From NCBI RefSeq assembly GCF_002855515.1, contig NZ_PKRP01000003.1, forward strand, positions 620,001-684,000: DNA of 64,000 nt, given 5' to 3'. Positions 37,758 to 46,480 of the stretch are shown in pieces. Made by a program: the position numbers and the translations under genes. This DNA comes from Rhizobium sp. TH135 (GTDB lineage: Bacteria; Pseudomonadota; Alphaproteobacteria; Rhizobiales; Rhizobiaceae). The notes under the pieces were generated by a model. That model made no database searches. It saw only the letters and a list, made by a program, of their open reading frames with translations, and was not told where the DNA came from. Position 1 is the first letter of the stretch, and each line of letters opens with the position of its first letter.

Positions 37758-38585
37758 TCAGTCGACGGTGAAGATCCGCTCCCGCAATTCCTGCCAGGCG
37801 TCTTCATCGGCGGCAACCAAAAGCCCACCCGTAGTATGATGCGGCAGATAGGGTGATCCGTCGAAGCGCGCGACATGGGCGCCGGCCTCTTGCATCATCA
37901 GAGCACCGCCGAGGTGATCCCAGGGCATCAGCTTGTTGTACATGGCGAAATCCATGTGCCCCTGGCCGAGCAGCCGGTATTCATGGGCCGCGCAGCGGTA
38001 GCTGGTGAAGAGCCGGACCTCGGCAAGGTTCGACAGGATCTTGCGGCGCATCTCGAGATCGAAGAAACCGGTATTGGCAATGCCGATCATCTGCTCGAGC
38101 GGACCGCTCGGCCGCATGAACATCTGCTCCTGGGCGCCATCTGTGCGATAGAGCCAGGCACCGGATCCCTTTTCGCAAAGCGCCCAGTCATTGCCGATCG
38201 GATCATAGATCACACCGGCCACGGTCTCGCCCTTGGAGACGACGGCCAGCATGACGCCGAACAAGGAAAGGCCGGAGGCGAAGTTGAAGGTCCCGTCGAT
38301 GGGATCGACGACGACAGCGAGATCCGCATCCTTGAGGCGATCGAGGAGGGCAGGATCCGCCGCTACCGATTCCTCGCCAACGAACAGAGCGTCGGGCATC
38401 AGGTCCTCGATGCCCTTGCGAATCAGACGCTCGGCAGCCTCATCGGCCTCGGTGACGAGGTCGATCGCCTCCGTCTTCATCCTGATATCGCCATCGCCAA
38501 GATTGCGAAAGCGCGGCAGGATCTCCTCGACGGCAGCCTCCTGCAGGAGATTGGCAAGGGCGGCGATATCGATGGCGGCAGTCAT
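37758..38585 (-). CDS. Inositol monophosphatase family protein
   Basis: A 275-residue member of the inositol monophosphatase / 3'-nucleotidase / histidinol-phosphatase superfamily. The metal-binding motifs are visible: GEESVA near residue 66, DPIDGTFNF near residue 90, and WDHLGGALMMQEAGA near residue 220. The substrate could be a sugar or inositol phosphate, histidinol phosphate or PAP. The frame is open to 38717, but the ATG at 38585 (MTAAIDIAAL) with GAGACG upstream is preferred. Confidence 0.88.
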   Translation of the reverse strand: MTAAIDIAALANLLQEAAVEEILPRFRNLGDGDIRMKTEAIDLVTEADEAAERLIRKGIEDLMPDALFVGEESVAADPALLDRLKDADLAVVVDPIDGTFNFASGLSLFGVMLAVVSKGETVAGVIYDPIGNDWALCEKGSGAWLYRTDGAQEQMFMRPSGPLEQMIGIANTGFFDLEMRRKILSNLAEVRLFTSYRCAAHEYRLLGQGHMDFAMYNKLMPWDHLGGALMMQEAGAHVARFDGSPYLPHHTTGGLLVAADEDAWQELRERIFTVD

Positions 38586-38646
38586 GAGGCGTCTCCTGAT
38601 GCTTGAGGCATGGCGCGACCCAGTCGCACCGTCCGGTCGCGCCCGT

Positions 38647-38700
38647 TCTAGAGCAATTCCAGCAAAAGTGCGAAGCGGTTTTGCGTCCGGAATTGTGTGA
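38647..38700. repeat. Rhizobial intergenic palindromic repeat
   Basis: An imperfect palindrome with arms CAATTCC...GGAATTG and, inside them, GCAAAA...TTTTGC, beginning TCTAGAG. Its wording (GAGCAATTCCAGCAAAA and GCGTCCGGAATTG) matches a repeat family that I know from rhizobial intergenic regions. It is the only copy I noticed in the window. It lies upstream of two divergent genes (IMP-like and the Tat-exported hydrolase). Confidence 0.65.
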
Positions 38701-38862
38701 GAAGGGAGCCAGGGCATCGAAGGCGGATCCCGTTCCGCCTGAAGTGCCCTAGCCCATCAACAATGGTGAAGTAGAGGTCGAAAGCACGGCCGTTCCGGTT
38801 GTCAGCCGGCCTGAATCATGCATGAATTCGAAACAACTGCTTTTTCAGGACCACCTCCCGAC

Positions 38863-39480
38863 ATGATCTCCAGGCGCGCCCTTCTTTCCCATGCATCGCT
38901 GATCCTTGCTGCCTCCGTGCTGCCCGCAGAAGCAGCAAAACCCCGCAAACCAAAGCTGGCGACCGGTCAGGTCTATCTCTTCCGCGGCTTTGCCAACATC
39001 TTCTCGACGGGGCTGGACACGCTCGGGAAACAGCTCACTTCATACGGGATCAAGGCGGAGGTTCTCTCCCTGCCCAATGCCCAGGCCTTCGCCCGCAAGA
39101 TTGCAGACCGCTACCGGGAATCGAAGGATGCCCGCCCGATCGTGCTCGTCGGTCATTCGCTGGGTGCCGACATGACATTCTCGGTGGCAAGTGCACTGCA
39201 GCCGATGAAGATCCCGGTGGCGCTGATCCTGAGCTTCGATCCGACCGGCAAGGGTCCGGTCCCCGGCAACGTAAAGAAGACGCTCAATTTCTATACCGGT
39301 GGTGAAAACCTCTGGTCGCCAGTCCTACCGGCGCCCGGCTTCAAGGGCGAACTCGCCAACATCAACCTGCGCCAGGGCGAAACCGCAATCAAAGGCATCG
39401 GTCACTTCAACATCGACAAGAACCCGGCGCTCCATGACCGGGCGATCAAGGAAATCACGCAGGCGCTGCGCAAGCGCTGA
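38863..39480 (+). CDS. Exported alpha/beta hydrolase, Tat-type signal
   Basis: A 205-residue protein with a signal region MISRRALLSHASLILAASVL ending near AEAA. The RR followed by hydrophobic residues suggests Tat export. The mature part has the nucleophile motif VGHSLGAD and a late GIGHFNIDK with the probable catalytic His. Substrate unknown. An upstream ATG at 38818 is open but lengthens the protein before the signal; 38863 is favoured. Confidence 0.78.
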   Translation: MISRRALLSHASLILAASVLPAEAAKPRKPKLATGQVYLFRGFANIFSTGLDTLGKQLTSYGIKAEVLSLPNAQAFARKIADRYRESKDARPIVLVGHSLGADMTFSVASALQPMKIPVALILSFDPTGKGPVPGNVKKTLNFYTGGENLWSPVLPAPGFKGELANINLRQGETAIKGIGHFNIDKNPALHDRAIKEITQALRKR

Positions 39481-39486
39481 GGGGTC

Positions 39487-40068
39487 TCAGAAAACGCCGG
39501 GGATGAGCCGCTTGGTGCGGGCGCAATAGGCGTCGTATTCGGCACCGAATGTATCCCGCATCATCGCCTCTTCCCGCGACTGGCGGACGGCATAGAGGGC
39601 CATCACCGCGACAAGACCGGCAAGGCCTGCGATCCAGTTCGGGATCAGCAAAGCCTGGGTGATGCCCCATAGCAGGAATGAGGCATACATCGGATGCCGG
39701 ACATGGGCATAGACGCCGCCTGTAACCAGCTGATGGCCTTCACGAACTTCGAGCGTCACGGACCAGTTCTTGCCGAGATCCTTGTGGCTGCGCCGGAAGA
39801 GCCAGAGAAAGGCGATGCCGGTGAGCGTCCCTAGTATCGCGAGGACGATCCCCTGCGCGCGATCGGCGAAGCCATCGAAGATGCCGAGCCGCCAGACGAT
39901 CGGCATGACGACCAGTCCGAAGGTGCAGGTGACAAGCAGGGAGATGTCGAGCGTTGAGCGGCGGTCGACCCGGGTCTTCTGGCGGCGCGCCCGACGCATG
40001 GCCGGATAGCGCATGGCGCACCAGGTCACGAGCATCAAGGCCCAGATGATGAAGGATGTTCGGATCAT
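39487..40068 (-). CDS. Isoprenylcysteine carboxyl methyltransferase family protein
   Basis: A 193-residue polytopic methyltransferase-like protein of the ICMT/PEMT superfamily. The C-terminal signature reads GVYAHVRHPMYASFLLWGI, then FGAEYDAYCARTKRLIPGVF, typical of the family. Bacterial members methylate membrane lipids or isoprenoids; the substrate here is unknown. Its ATG overlaps the stop of the membrane hydrolase gene (ATGA), so the two are made together. Confidence 0.85.
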   Translation of the reverse strand: MIRTSFIIWALMLVTWCAMRYPAMRRARRQKTRVDRRSTLDISLLVTCTFGLVVMPIVWRLGIFDGFADRAQGIVLAILGTLTGIAFLWLFRRSHKDLGKNWSVTLEVREGHQLVTGGVYAHVRHPMYASFLLWGITQALLIPNWIAGLAGLVAVMALYAVRQSREEAMMRDTFGAEYDAYCARTKRLIPGVF

Positions 40069-41270
40069 GACACTGCCTCTGCCGTTTTGCCTGCCTCCAC
40101 CGCGAGCGGCAGAGTATCGCCTCTTACGGCCTCGATCGGTCGTGTGCCACAGCAGATCATGAAGAAATCATAGAAATAGCGCCGGCTGTTGGCCGAGATA
40201 AACTGATAGTGAACCCGGAAGAAGTTCTTCTTCACGCGTTTGTAGACGTCGCGCTCCAGCATGTCGCGGATACGGACCTGATACTGGCGTGGGAACTGAT
40301 CTCCGCGCTGATGCGTGAGGCCAGCACGCGCATAAGGATCGCATTTGTAGAAGTTGATGATGTCGGTCAGCGCCTGGAACTCGGTCCAGCGGATACCTGG
40401 ATAGCCGGCCAGAGCCTCAAGCCTCTCCCGCGCGCGCTTGGCCGCCGGATGCAATGCGACCTTCAGCGAGGTCGAGCCAACCGTGACGAGCTTGAAGTTG
40501 ACCGGCCGCCCTTCGGCAACCAGCCGTTCCGCAACCTTGTGCGCGACATCGAGGATCAGCGCGCCGCCGGTCGAATGCCCAACAAGGAGAACTTCATCAT
40601 AGTCGGCAGCCGAGGTTTGTTCGCCAATCAGCGAGGCCCACACGTCTATGCGGGCATCCATTTCCGGACGACGGCAATGCAGGTGCTCCCGGCTGAACGA
40701 CCAGAGATCCATCAGATGGAAGACGAAGTAGCGCTGACCGATGAAGCGGCCAACGACATAGGCGACGCAAGCCCCGACCAGTGCCGGAATTACGGGGCCA
40801 CCGGGAAGCGGCAAGGCACCTGTGAGCCGATAGGCGATTGTGCCCAGCCAGGCAAAGAACACCAGCGTCACGAAGGGATAGAGGAAATAAAGGGCGAAGC
40901 GCCAGTTCGTTGCAAAGAAGCGGAACATGGTGCCGCTGAAGACATAGTCGAAGAAGGCCAGCAGGTAGGCGCCGAGCCTGACCATGAAGGGTCTGGCGCC
41001 GTCATGCTTCACCATGTCATCAAAGCTCAGAAAGGTGATGTCTGACCGGCAGGTGCCATCCGGGCCGTGATAGTCGACGGATGCGGTCGTCGCAGCCCCT
41101 TTGAACGCCTCGACAGGCGTTCCAAGCGTGGCATCGACGGACCAGCATTTGCGGAAACGGTCCATCTCGCGACCGATCCGCCGGAAGAAGCCGGCAGCGT
41201 CGTTGCGTTCATACCCTCCGACGAGAAACACGGCACGCCTCGACACCGAAGGCTGAGCGACCTCAGACAT
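40065..41270 (-). CDS. Membrane alpha/beta hydrolase, paralogue B
   Basis: A 401-residue protein with two predicted hydrophobic segments (about residues 125-148 and 158-178) between an N-terminal globular part and the hydrolase domain. Ser233 in GHSTGG, Asp303 in LTDIINFYKC and His354 in RVHYQF give an S-D-H pattern; spacings (70 and 51) are close to those of paralogue A at 34415 (70 and 48). The ATG at 41270 has a GGGAGTAGGA site. It is translated with the ICMT-like gene via an ATGA overlap. Confidence 0.78.
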   Translation of the reverse strand: MSEVAQPSVSRRAVFLVGGYERNDAAGFFRRIGREMDRFRKCWSVDATLGTPVEAFKGAATTASVDYHGPDGTCRSDITFLSFDDMVKHDGARPFMVRLGAYLLAFFDYVFSGTMFRFFATNWRFALYFLYPFVTLVFFAWLGTIAYRLTGALPLPGGPVIPALVGACVAYVVGRFIGQRYFVFHLMDLWSFSREHLHCRRPEMDARIDVWASLIGEQTSAADYDEVLLVGHSTGGALILDVAHKVAERLVAEGRPVNFKLVTVGSTSLKVALHPAAKRARERLEALAGYPGIRWTEFQALTDIINFYKCDPYARAGLTHQRGDQFPRQYQVRIRDMLERDVYKRVKKNFFRVHYQFISANSRRYFYDFFMICCGTRPIEAVRGDTLPLAVEAGKTAEAVS

Positions 41271-41445
41271 TCCTACTCCCACACACATTACCGGAGCCGC
41301 AAAGCACTGCTCGCCGTCCCTGTCCGCGCGCAATGTGCAAGATGCCTCATGCGCAGTCCAGCCTTGGAACCCGTTACAACAGGATTGCGTCGATTTTTCC
41401 CGTGTCTTTACAAGCAAGACCGCAACAATGGGTGCAGTGCAGCGC

Positions 41446-42333
41446 TTAACCGGCCTTCGTTGCCATCAGCCCGGCAAAATCGAAGAGCTTGGGGTCCATC
41501 AGATGTGACGGATCGACGTGGGCGAGTGCTCTCAGCATCGCATCCTTGCGGCCCGGCATCTTTGATTCGATCCCGGCCAGCATCTCCTTCATCGCATTGC
41601 GCTGAAGCCCGTCTTGGGAGCCGCAAAGGTCGCAAGGGATGATGGGGAACTGCATGGCCTGGGCGAAGCGTGCCATATCCTCTTCCGCGGCATAGGCGAG
41701 CGGGCGCATCACGAAGAGATCCTTCTCGTCGTTGAGAAGTTTTGCCGGCATGGCCGAGAGCCGGCCGCCATGGAAGAAATTCATGAAGAAGGTTTCGAGG
41801 ATGTCCTCGCGGTGATGGCCGAGCACCAGGGCGTCACAGCCCTCCTCCCGCGCGATCCGGTAGAGATTGCCACGACGCAGCCGCGAACAGAGCGAGCAGT
41901 AAGTACCGCCGCTCGGCACCTTTTCCTTCACGATCGAATAGGTGTCGCGATATTCGATGCGGTGCTTCACCCCGATCGAGGCGAGATATTCCGGCAAGAC
42001 GTGTTTGGGAAAATTCGGCTGACCCTGATCGAGATTGCAGGCGACGAGTTCAACCGGTAGCAGTCCGCGCCATTGCAGATCGAGCAGGATCGCCAGCAGG
42101 CCGTAGCTGTCCTTGCCGCCGGAGAGGCCGACCAGCCAGCGTTGCTGGCCCTTCAGCATATCGAAATCGGTGAGCGCCTGGCGCACCTGCCGGATGAGCC
42201 GCTTGCGTAGCTTGTTGAACGACACGGAGCGCGGCGCATTCGCAAAGACAGGATGCACGGTCGAGAGGTCGAGCTCGTCCTCGCCGTCGAGCGCGGCGGC
42301 ATTCTGGCTATCGATCGTGTTGACGAGGTTCAT
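41446..42333 (-). CDS. ttcA: tRNA 2-thiocytidine biosynthesis protein TtcA
   Basis: Thiolates C32 of certain tRNAs using ATP and a [4Fe-4S] cluster. The PP-loop motif SGGKDS is at residues 71-76. Cysteines at 146 and 149 (CSLC) and 234 (CDLC) provide the cluster-binding set of three. The frame is open upstream to 42594, but the ATG at 42333 ([10 protein letters not shown]) gives the normal N terminus. It follows glsA after 58 bases on the same strand. Confidence 0.95.
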   Translation of the reverse strand: MNLVNTIDSQNAAALDGEDELDLSTVHPVFANAPRSVSFNKLRKRLIRQVRQALTDFDMLKGQQRWLVGLSGGKDSYGLLAILLDLQWRGLLPVELVACNLDQGQPNFPKHVLPEYLASIGVKHRIEYRDTYSIVKEKVPSGGTYCSLCSRLRRGNLYRIAREEGCDALVLGHHREDILETFFMNFFHGGRLSAMPAKLLNDEKDLFVMRPLAYAAEEDMARFAQAMQFPIIPCDLCGSQDGLQRNAMKEMLAGIESKMPGRKDAMLRALAHVDPSHLMDPKLFDFAGLMATKAG

Positions 42334-42391
42334 CTGCGGCTCCGGCCTCAGCGGCAATTCTGCCTTGCAATGCCTGTTGCGGCCCTGAAGA

Positions 42392-43318
42392 TCAAGTCCC
42401 GAAGACGGACCACCCAGTTCGGGTGGCCAGCATTTCGAGCGCGGCCGAACCGAGCGCCGAATTGCCGACCTTGTTGAGGCCGGGCGACCAGACCGCAATC
42501 GAGGCCTTGCCCGGCGCCACCGCAAGAATGCCGCCGCCGACGCCGGACTTGCCCGGAAGGCCGACCTGATAGGCGAAATCGCCAGAACCATCATAATGCC
42601 CGCACATCAGCATCAGGGCATTGATGCGGCGCGCCCGCTTCGGAGAGACGACCGAGAAGCCGGTCAGCGGATTGGTGCCCCTGTTGGCGAGGAACAGGCC
42701 CGCATGGGACAGCTGCACGCAAGACAGCGCCAGCGCGCACTGGTGGAAGTAAACACCGAGCGTATGTTCGACCGGGTGATCGAGATTGCCGAAGCCGCGC
42801 ATGAAGTTTGCCAGCGCGAAATTGCGGTAACCCGTGCGCTGCTCCGACTGGGCAACCTTCTCGTCGATCGACAATGTCTCGTCATCGGCAAGATAGCGCA
42901 TGAAGCGCAGATACTCGCCGATCGCCTCGCGCGGCTTGTGCCCGGCCAGGACCATGTCGGTGACCACGATTGCGCCGGCATTGATGAAGGGATTGCGCGG
43001 AATGCCATGCTCGTGCTCGAGCTGAACGATGGAATTGAAGGAGGAGCCGGACGGTTCGCGGCCGACGCGCTTCCAGATCGATTCGCCCGCCTTGCCCAGC
43101 GCCAGCGTCAGCATGAAGACCTTGGAGATACTCTGGATCGAGAAAGCCGTGTCGGCATGGCCCGCCTTGAAGGTCTGGCCGTCGACGGTAGTGATCGCGA
43201 TGCCGAACTGCTTCGGCTCCACCCGGGCGAGCTCGGGAATGTAGTCGGCGACCTTGCCCTCCCCCAGGCGCGGCTCGAGCGCGGTGACGATCTCGTCGGC
43301 GATCAACTGCAGATCCAT
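42392..43318 (-). CDS. glsA: Glutaminase
   Basis: A 308-residue glutaminase that hydrolyses glutamine to glutamate and ammonia. The serine-dependent beta-lactamase-like motif SISK (with [12 protein letters not shown]) and the later [10 protein letters not shown] and [13 protein letters not shown] segments mark the family. The ATG at 43318 ([10 protein letters not shown]) follows a GAAACGAG site. A bidirectional terminator separates it from rpsD upstream; ttcA follows. Confidence 0.94.
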   Translation of the reverse strand: MDLQLIADEIVTALEPRLGEGKVADYIPELARVEPKQFGIAITTVDGQTFKAGHADTAFSIQSISKVFMLTLALGKAGESIWKRVGREPSGSSFNSIVQLEHEHGIPRNPFINAGAIVVTDMVLAGHKPREAIGEYLRFMRYLADDETLSIDEKVAQSEQRTGYRNFALANFMRGFGNLDHPVEHTLGVYFHQCALALSCVQLSHAGLFLANRGTNPLTGFSVVSPKRARRINALMLMCGHYDGSGDFAYQVGLPGKSGVGGGILAVAPGKASIAVWSPGLNKVGNSALGSAALEMLATRTGWSVFGT

Positions 43319-43380
43319 CTCGTTTCCTTCAACCGCGTTTGTGCCGCGCCATCTTCCCCAGGCAGCGCTGCACTGCAAAC

Positions 43381-43408
43381 AGAAAAAGCCGCCCCGAAGG
43401 GCGGCTTT
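43381..43408 (-). terminator. Terminator between rpsD and glsA
   Basis: A 10-bp perfect stem AAAGCCGCCC / GGGCGGCTTT with a four-base loop. On the minus strand this forms a UUCG tetraloop and continues TTTTTCT, a classical intrinsic terminator for rpsD transcripts. It also resembles a terminator for plus-strand transcripts. Confidence 0.88.
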
Positions 43409-43431
43409 CCACAAATCCGTCTCGCGAGCAA

Positions 43432-44049
43432 TTAGCGCGAGTAGAATTCGACAACCAGGTTCGGTTCCATGATGACCGGGTACGGAACATCCGACAGGCC
43501 AGGAACGCGAACGAAGGTGGCAACCATCTTGTTGTGGTCGACTTCGATGTAGTCAGGAACGTCACGCTCGGCGAGCGATACGGATTCCAGAACGGTGACC
43601 ATCTGCTTCGACTTCTGGCGAACTTCGATGACGTCGCCGGCCTTGCAGCGGTACGAACCGATGTTGACGCGAACGCCGTTAACCGTGACGTGGCCATGGT
43701 TGACGAACTGGCGGGCAGCGAAGACCGTCGGTACGAACTTGGCGCGGTAGACGATGGCGTCCAGACGCGACTCGAGCAGGCCGATCAGGTTTTCACCGGT
43801 ATCACCCTTGCGGCGGTTTGCTTCGTCGTAGGTGGCGCGGAACTGCTTCTCGCGGATGTCGCCGTAGTAGCCCTTGAGCTTCTGCTTGGCGCGCAGCTGC
43901 ACGCCGAAGTCGGAAAGCTTGCCCTTGCGGCGCTGGCCGTGCTGGCCCGGGCCGTATTCGCGGCGGTTTACCGGGGACTTAGGACGACCCCAGATGTTCT
44001 CGCCCATACGGCGGTCAATTTTATACTTGGAAGATGCGCGCTTGCTCAT
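43432..44049 (-). CDS. rpsD: 30S ribosomal protein S4
   Basis: A 205-residue S4 protein that nucleates 30S assembly on 16S rRNA. It starts [14 protein letters not shown] and has the S4 RNA-binding domain ([26 protein letters not shown]). The N terminus lacks the zinc-binding cysteines of the C-plus form. An AAAAGGAAA site lies before the ATG. The leader holds two stem-loops at 44075-44096 and 44118-44138, suggesting S4-mediated autoregulation. Confidence 0.97.
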   Translation of the reverse strand: MSKRASSKYKIDRRMGENIWGRPKSPVNRREYGPGQHGQRRKGKLSDFGVQLRAKQKLKGYYGDIREKQFRATYDEANRRKGDTGENLIGLLESRLDAIVYRAKFVPTVFAARQFVNHGHVTVNGVRVNIGSYRCKAGDVIEVRQKSKQMVTVLESVSLAERDVPDYIEVDHNKMVATFVRVPGLSDVPYPVIMEPNLVVEFYSR

Positions 44050-44074
44050 CCGTATTTCCTTTTCAACAGGTTAG

Positions 44075-44138
44075 AGCGGTTTGTTGCCAAACCGCTTAAG
44101 GAAACACGCCCTCCTCTGAACCTCCTTCTGAGAGGTTC
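44075..44138 (-). ncRNA. Structured rpsD leader (candidate r-protein autoregulatory element)
   Basis: On the minus strand, two hairpins precede rpsD: AGCGGTTT-6-AAACCGCT at 44075-44096, ending 26 bases before the start codon, and GAACCTC-7-GAGGTTC at 44118-44138. Monocistronic rpsD genes often have S4-binding leaders, but I know no specific consensus that this matches. Confidence 0.4.
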
Positions 44139-44305
44139 TGACAGGCTTCTCACGTCAGCGAACGGAGAAAACCACGGGACATGTCAAAACAAACACCGGG
44201 CATTTCGGCCCGGCGTTGGTGGGGTCATTAGTGGCAAGAGACCGACAAGTCAAGCGCAAGGCGACGTTTTGATGACAGGCCAGGTTCCATCACACAGCAT
44301 GGTCG

Positions 44306-45454
44306 ATGGCGCCGACTGAGACACAACCATTGATACCCAACCCAATTCGCGCTTTACTCACCGAGGCAAGGTGGGACTACAGCGGCTTTTTAGCACGATG
44401 GAGGGGCATCATGGCATTTTACAAGACATTGCGCGACGAACGAATCTATCCCCGCGGGCGGGCTCGACCGGGCGATGCCGGCTGGATCGCCGAGCGTATT
44501 CTTCGGCTGCGTGCGCTGCTGAACAGCAGGATCACCACGGCGCGCCGGCCCAATTCGCTGATCATCGGCTCGTGGAACATCCGTCACTTTGACGGCGGTC
44601 GGCTGCGCCTCAACGAAAGCATGCACTATATTGCCGAAATCATCGACCATTTCGACATCTGCGCCATCCAGGAGGTCAAGGACATTGCCTCGATGGAGCG
44701 CCTCATGCGGCTACTCGGGCCAAACTGGACCTATTTCATCAATGACAGCTCCGGTTCAGGCCGCGGCAATTACGAGCGCATGGCCTTTGCCTACAATCGC
44801 AATCGCGTCTTCTTCCGCAATCTGATTGGGGAAATGGTCTTCCCCAAGGGCGCCCTGCCCGGCGACGAGCAGATTGGTCGCACACCCTTCTTCGCAGCCT
44901 TTCAGGCCGGGTGGTTCCGCTTTACCCTTTGTTCGACCCATATCGTGTTCGAGGAAAAGGAGAACCGCCCGCTGCGAGAGGACGAGATCCGCGTCATCGC
45001 GGCTGAACTCACCAAGCGTGCGAAGGCCACAGACGAAGTCCACATCATGCTCGGCGACATGAATATCGTGGATCTCAAGGACCCGGGCGGGCAAGCGCTG
45101 CTCGACAACGGGTTCAGCGTGTCGCCACTGCCACCGTCCTCGCTCGATGGAAAGAAAGCCTACGACCAGATCGCCTTTACCGGCCCCCTGGACAGCGAAA
45201 ACCTACTCCGGGGCGACATCATACCCTGGCAAGAGGCAGTCTACACAACGTCCGAGGCGGCAAGCTATGCGGCCATGGCTGCCGATCCTGCTATTGCCGC
45301 CCTGCCTGCGGGGACCTATCCGCAGACAGAGAAGGCCTTCTCCACCTGGCGCACGCACGAGATCTCGGACCACTTGCCGGTCTGGATCGAGCTGCGGACA
45401 GACTTTTCCGAAGCCTATCTGAAGGAAACGGCCGACCTAAAGCCGGGGCAGTGA
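44306..45454 (+). CDS. Endonuclease/exonuclease/phosphatase-fold protein
   Basis: A 382-residue EEP superfamily protein. The core motifs are complete: SWNIRH (Asn91), QEVKD (Glu123), LGDMNIVD and EISDHLPVW. These are the catalytic set of DNase I-like nucleases and phosphodiesterases; I cannot tell nuclease from phosphatase. No signal peptide is seen. The ATG at 44411 (MAFYKT) has a stronger GAGGGG site and may be the true start; I list the longer version. It is divergent from rpsD. Confidence 0.85.
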   Translation: MAPTETQPLIPNPIRALLTEARWDYSGFLARWRGIMAFYKTLRDERIYPRGRARPGDAGWIAERILRLRALLNSRITTARRPNSLIIGSWNIRHFDGGRLRLNESMHYIAEIIDHFDICAIQEVKDIASMERLMRLLGPNWTYFINDSSGSGRGNYERMAFAYNRNRVFFRNLIGEMVFPKGALPGDEQIGRTPFFAAFQAGWFRFTLCSTHIVFEEKENRPLREDEIRVIAAELTKRAKATDEVHIMLGDMNIVDLKDPGGQALLDNGFSVSPLPPSSLDGKKAYDQIAFTGPLDSENLLRGDIIPWQEAVYTTSEAASYAAMAADPAIAALPAGTYPQTEKAFSTWRTHEISDHLPVWIELRTDFSEAYLKETADLKPGQ

Positions 45455-45543
45455 ACAGCCACTTCAACGCAAGCGCCCGACCCATCGATGCTCACCGGGC
45501 ATCGCCGCCCCCTTTTAGTCGTGCCAAATCCGGTTCTTCTGAG

Positions 45544-45571
45544 ACTTACCCCCTGACACACGGGGGCAAGT
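45544..45571. other. Hairpin upstream of the carboxypeptidase gene
   Basis: ACTTACCCCC at 45544-45553 faces GGGGGCAAGT at 45562-45571 with one A-C mismatch and an eight-base loop. No T-run follows, so it is more likely a leader structure or operator than a terminator. Confidence 0.45.
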
Positions 45572-45620
45572 GGTCTATCCAAGACACGCCCCATCCCGTC
45601 GCACAGGTCCAGATTACTTC

Positions 45621-46451
45621 ATGATTGGTCGATCCCCATTCCGCTTGGCGTCATTCGCCGCCCTGCTTCTCAGCCTCCTGGCAGCCGTCACGCCGGCAGC
45701 TGCAGAGACCCAGAAACCCGGACACGCCCATATCCTCGTCGATGCGGGAACCGGCGCGATCCTGGAAGCGGAAAACGCCGACAAGGTTCTCTATCCGGCA
45801 TCGCTGACCAAGATGATGACGCTCTACCTCACCTTTGAGGCGCTGCATTCCGGCCGCTTCGACTGGGACCAGCGACTGGTCATCTCGAAGAATGCCAATG
45901 ACAAGGAGCCCTACAAATTCGCAGTCGGCGCCGGCAATACGATCAGCGTACAGGAAGCGGTCATGGGCATGGTCGTTCTATCCACCAACGACGCGGCAAC
46001 GGCGGTCGCTGAAACCCTTGCAGGTTCCGAAGAAGCCTTCGGTCAGATGATGACGGCGAAAGCCCGCGAACTGGGCATGACGAACACCGTCTTCACCAAT
46101 CCAACGGGCCTGCCCGACCCGCGTCAGGTGACGACGGCCACCGACATGGCAAGACTCGGCCTTGCGCTGCTGCGCGACTTTCCGGAAGAATACAAACTCT
46201 TCGCCTCGCGCGGCATGACCTTCCGCAGCATGAAGTTTCGCGGCCACAATGCGTTTCTGGTGCAGTATCCCGGCGCCGAAGGCATCAAGACCGGCTTCAC
46301 CAATGCGTCGGGCTACAACATCGTCACCTCGGCCAGCAACGGCAACCGCCGCCTGATCGGCGTGGTACTGGGTGCCGAGAGCGCCAATGCCCGCACGCAG
46401 GAAATGATCACGCTCTTTGACCGCCATCTGGGCACCAAAGTCAGCCAGTGA
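45621..46451 (+). CDS. D-alanyl-D-alanine carboxypeptidase (PBP5/6 class)
   Basis: A 276-residue penicillin-binding protein that trims the terminal D-Ala of peptidoglycan pentapeptide. Signal peptide with cleavage near AAA-ETQ. Active-site motifs: SLTK at residues 61-64, STND (SxN) near residue 117 and KTG in GIKTGFTNASGYN near residue 220. It lacks the long C-terminal region of E. coli PBP5, so a soluble or short form is expected. The ATG at 45621 is favoured over an upstream GTG at 45570. pepT follows closely. Confidence 0.93.
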   Translation: MIGRSPFRLASFAALLLSLLAAVTPAAAETQKPGHAHILVDAGTGAILEAENADKVLYPASLTKMMTLYLTFEALHSGRFDWDQRLVISKNANDKEPYKFAVGAGNTISVQEAVMGMVVLSTNDAATAVAETLAGSEEAFGQMMTAKARELGMTNTVFTNPTGLPDPRQVTTATDMARLGLALLRDFPEEYKLFASRGMTFRSMKFRGHNAFLVQYPGAEGIKTGFTNASGYNIVTSASNGNRRLIGVVLGAESANARTQEMITLFDRHLGTKVSQ

Positions 46452-46480
46452 TCGCAGGAATACCAGGAAAGGCCCAGCCC

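Noticed and set aside
36485..37876. Minus-strand open frame over the MFS transporter
   Set aside because: Antisense to a clear transporter; rich in D, H and R as expected from the complement of a hydrophobic gene.
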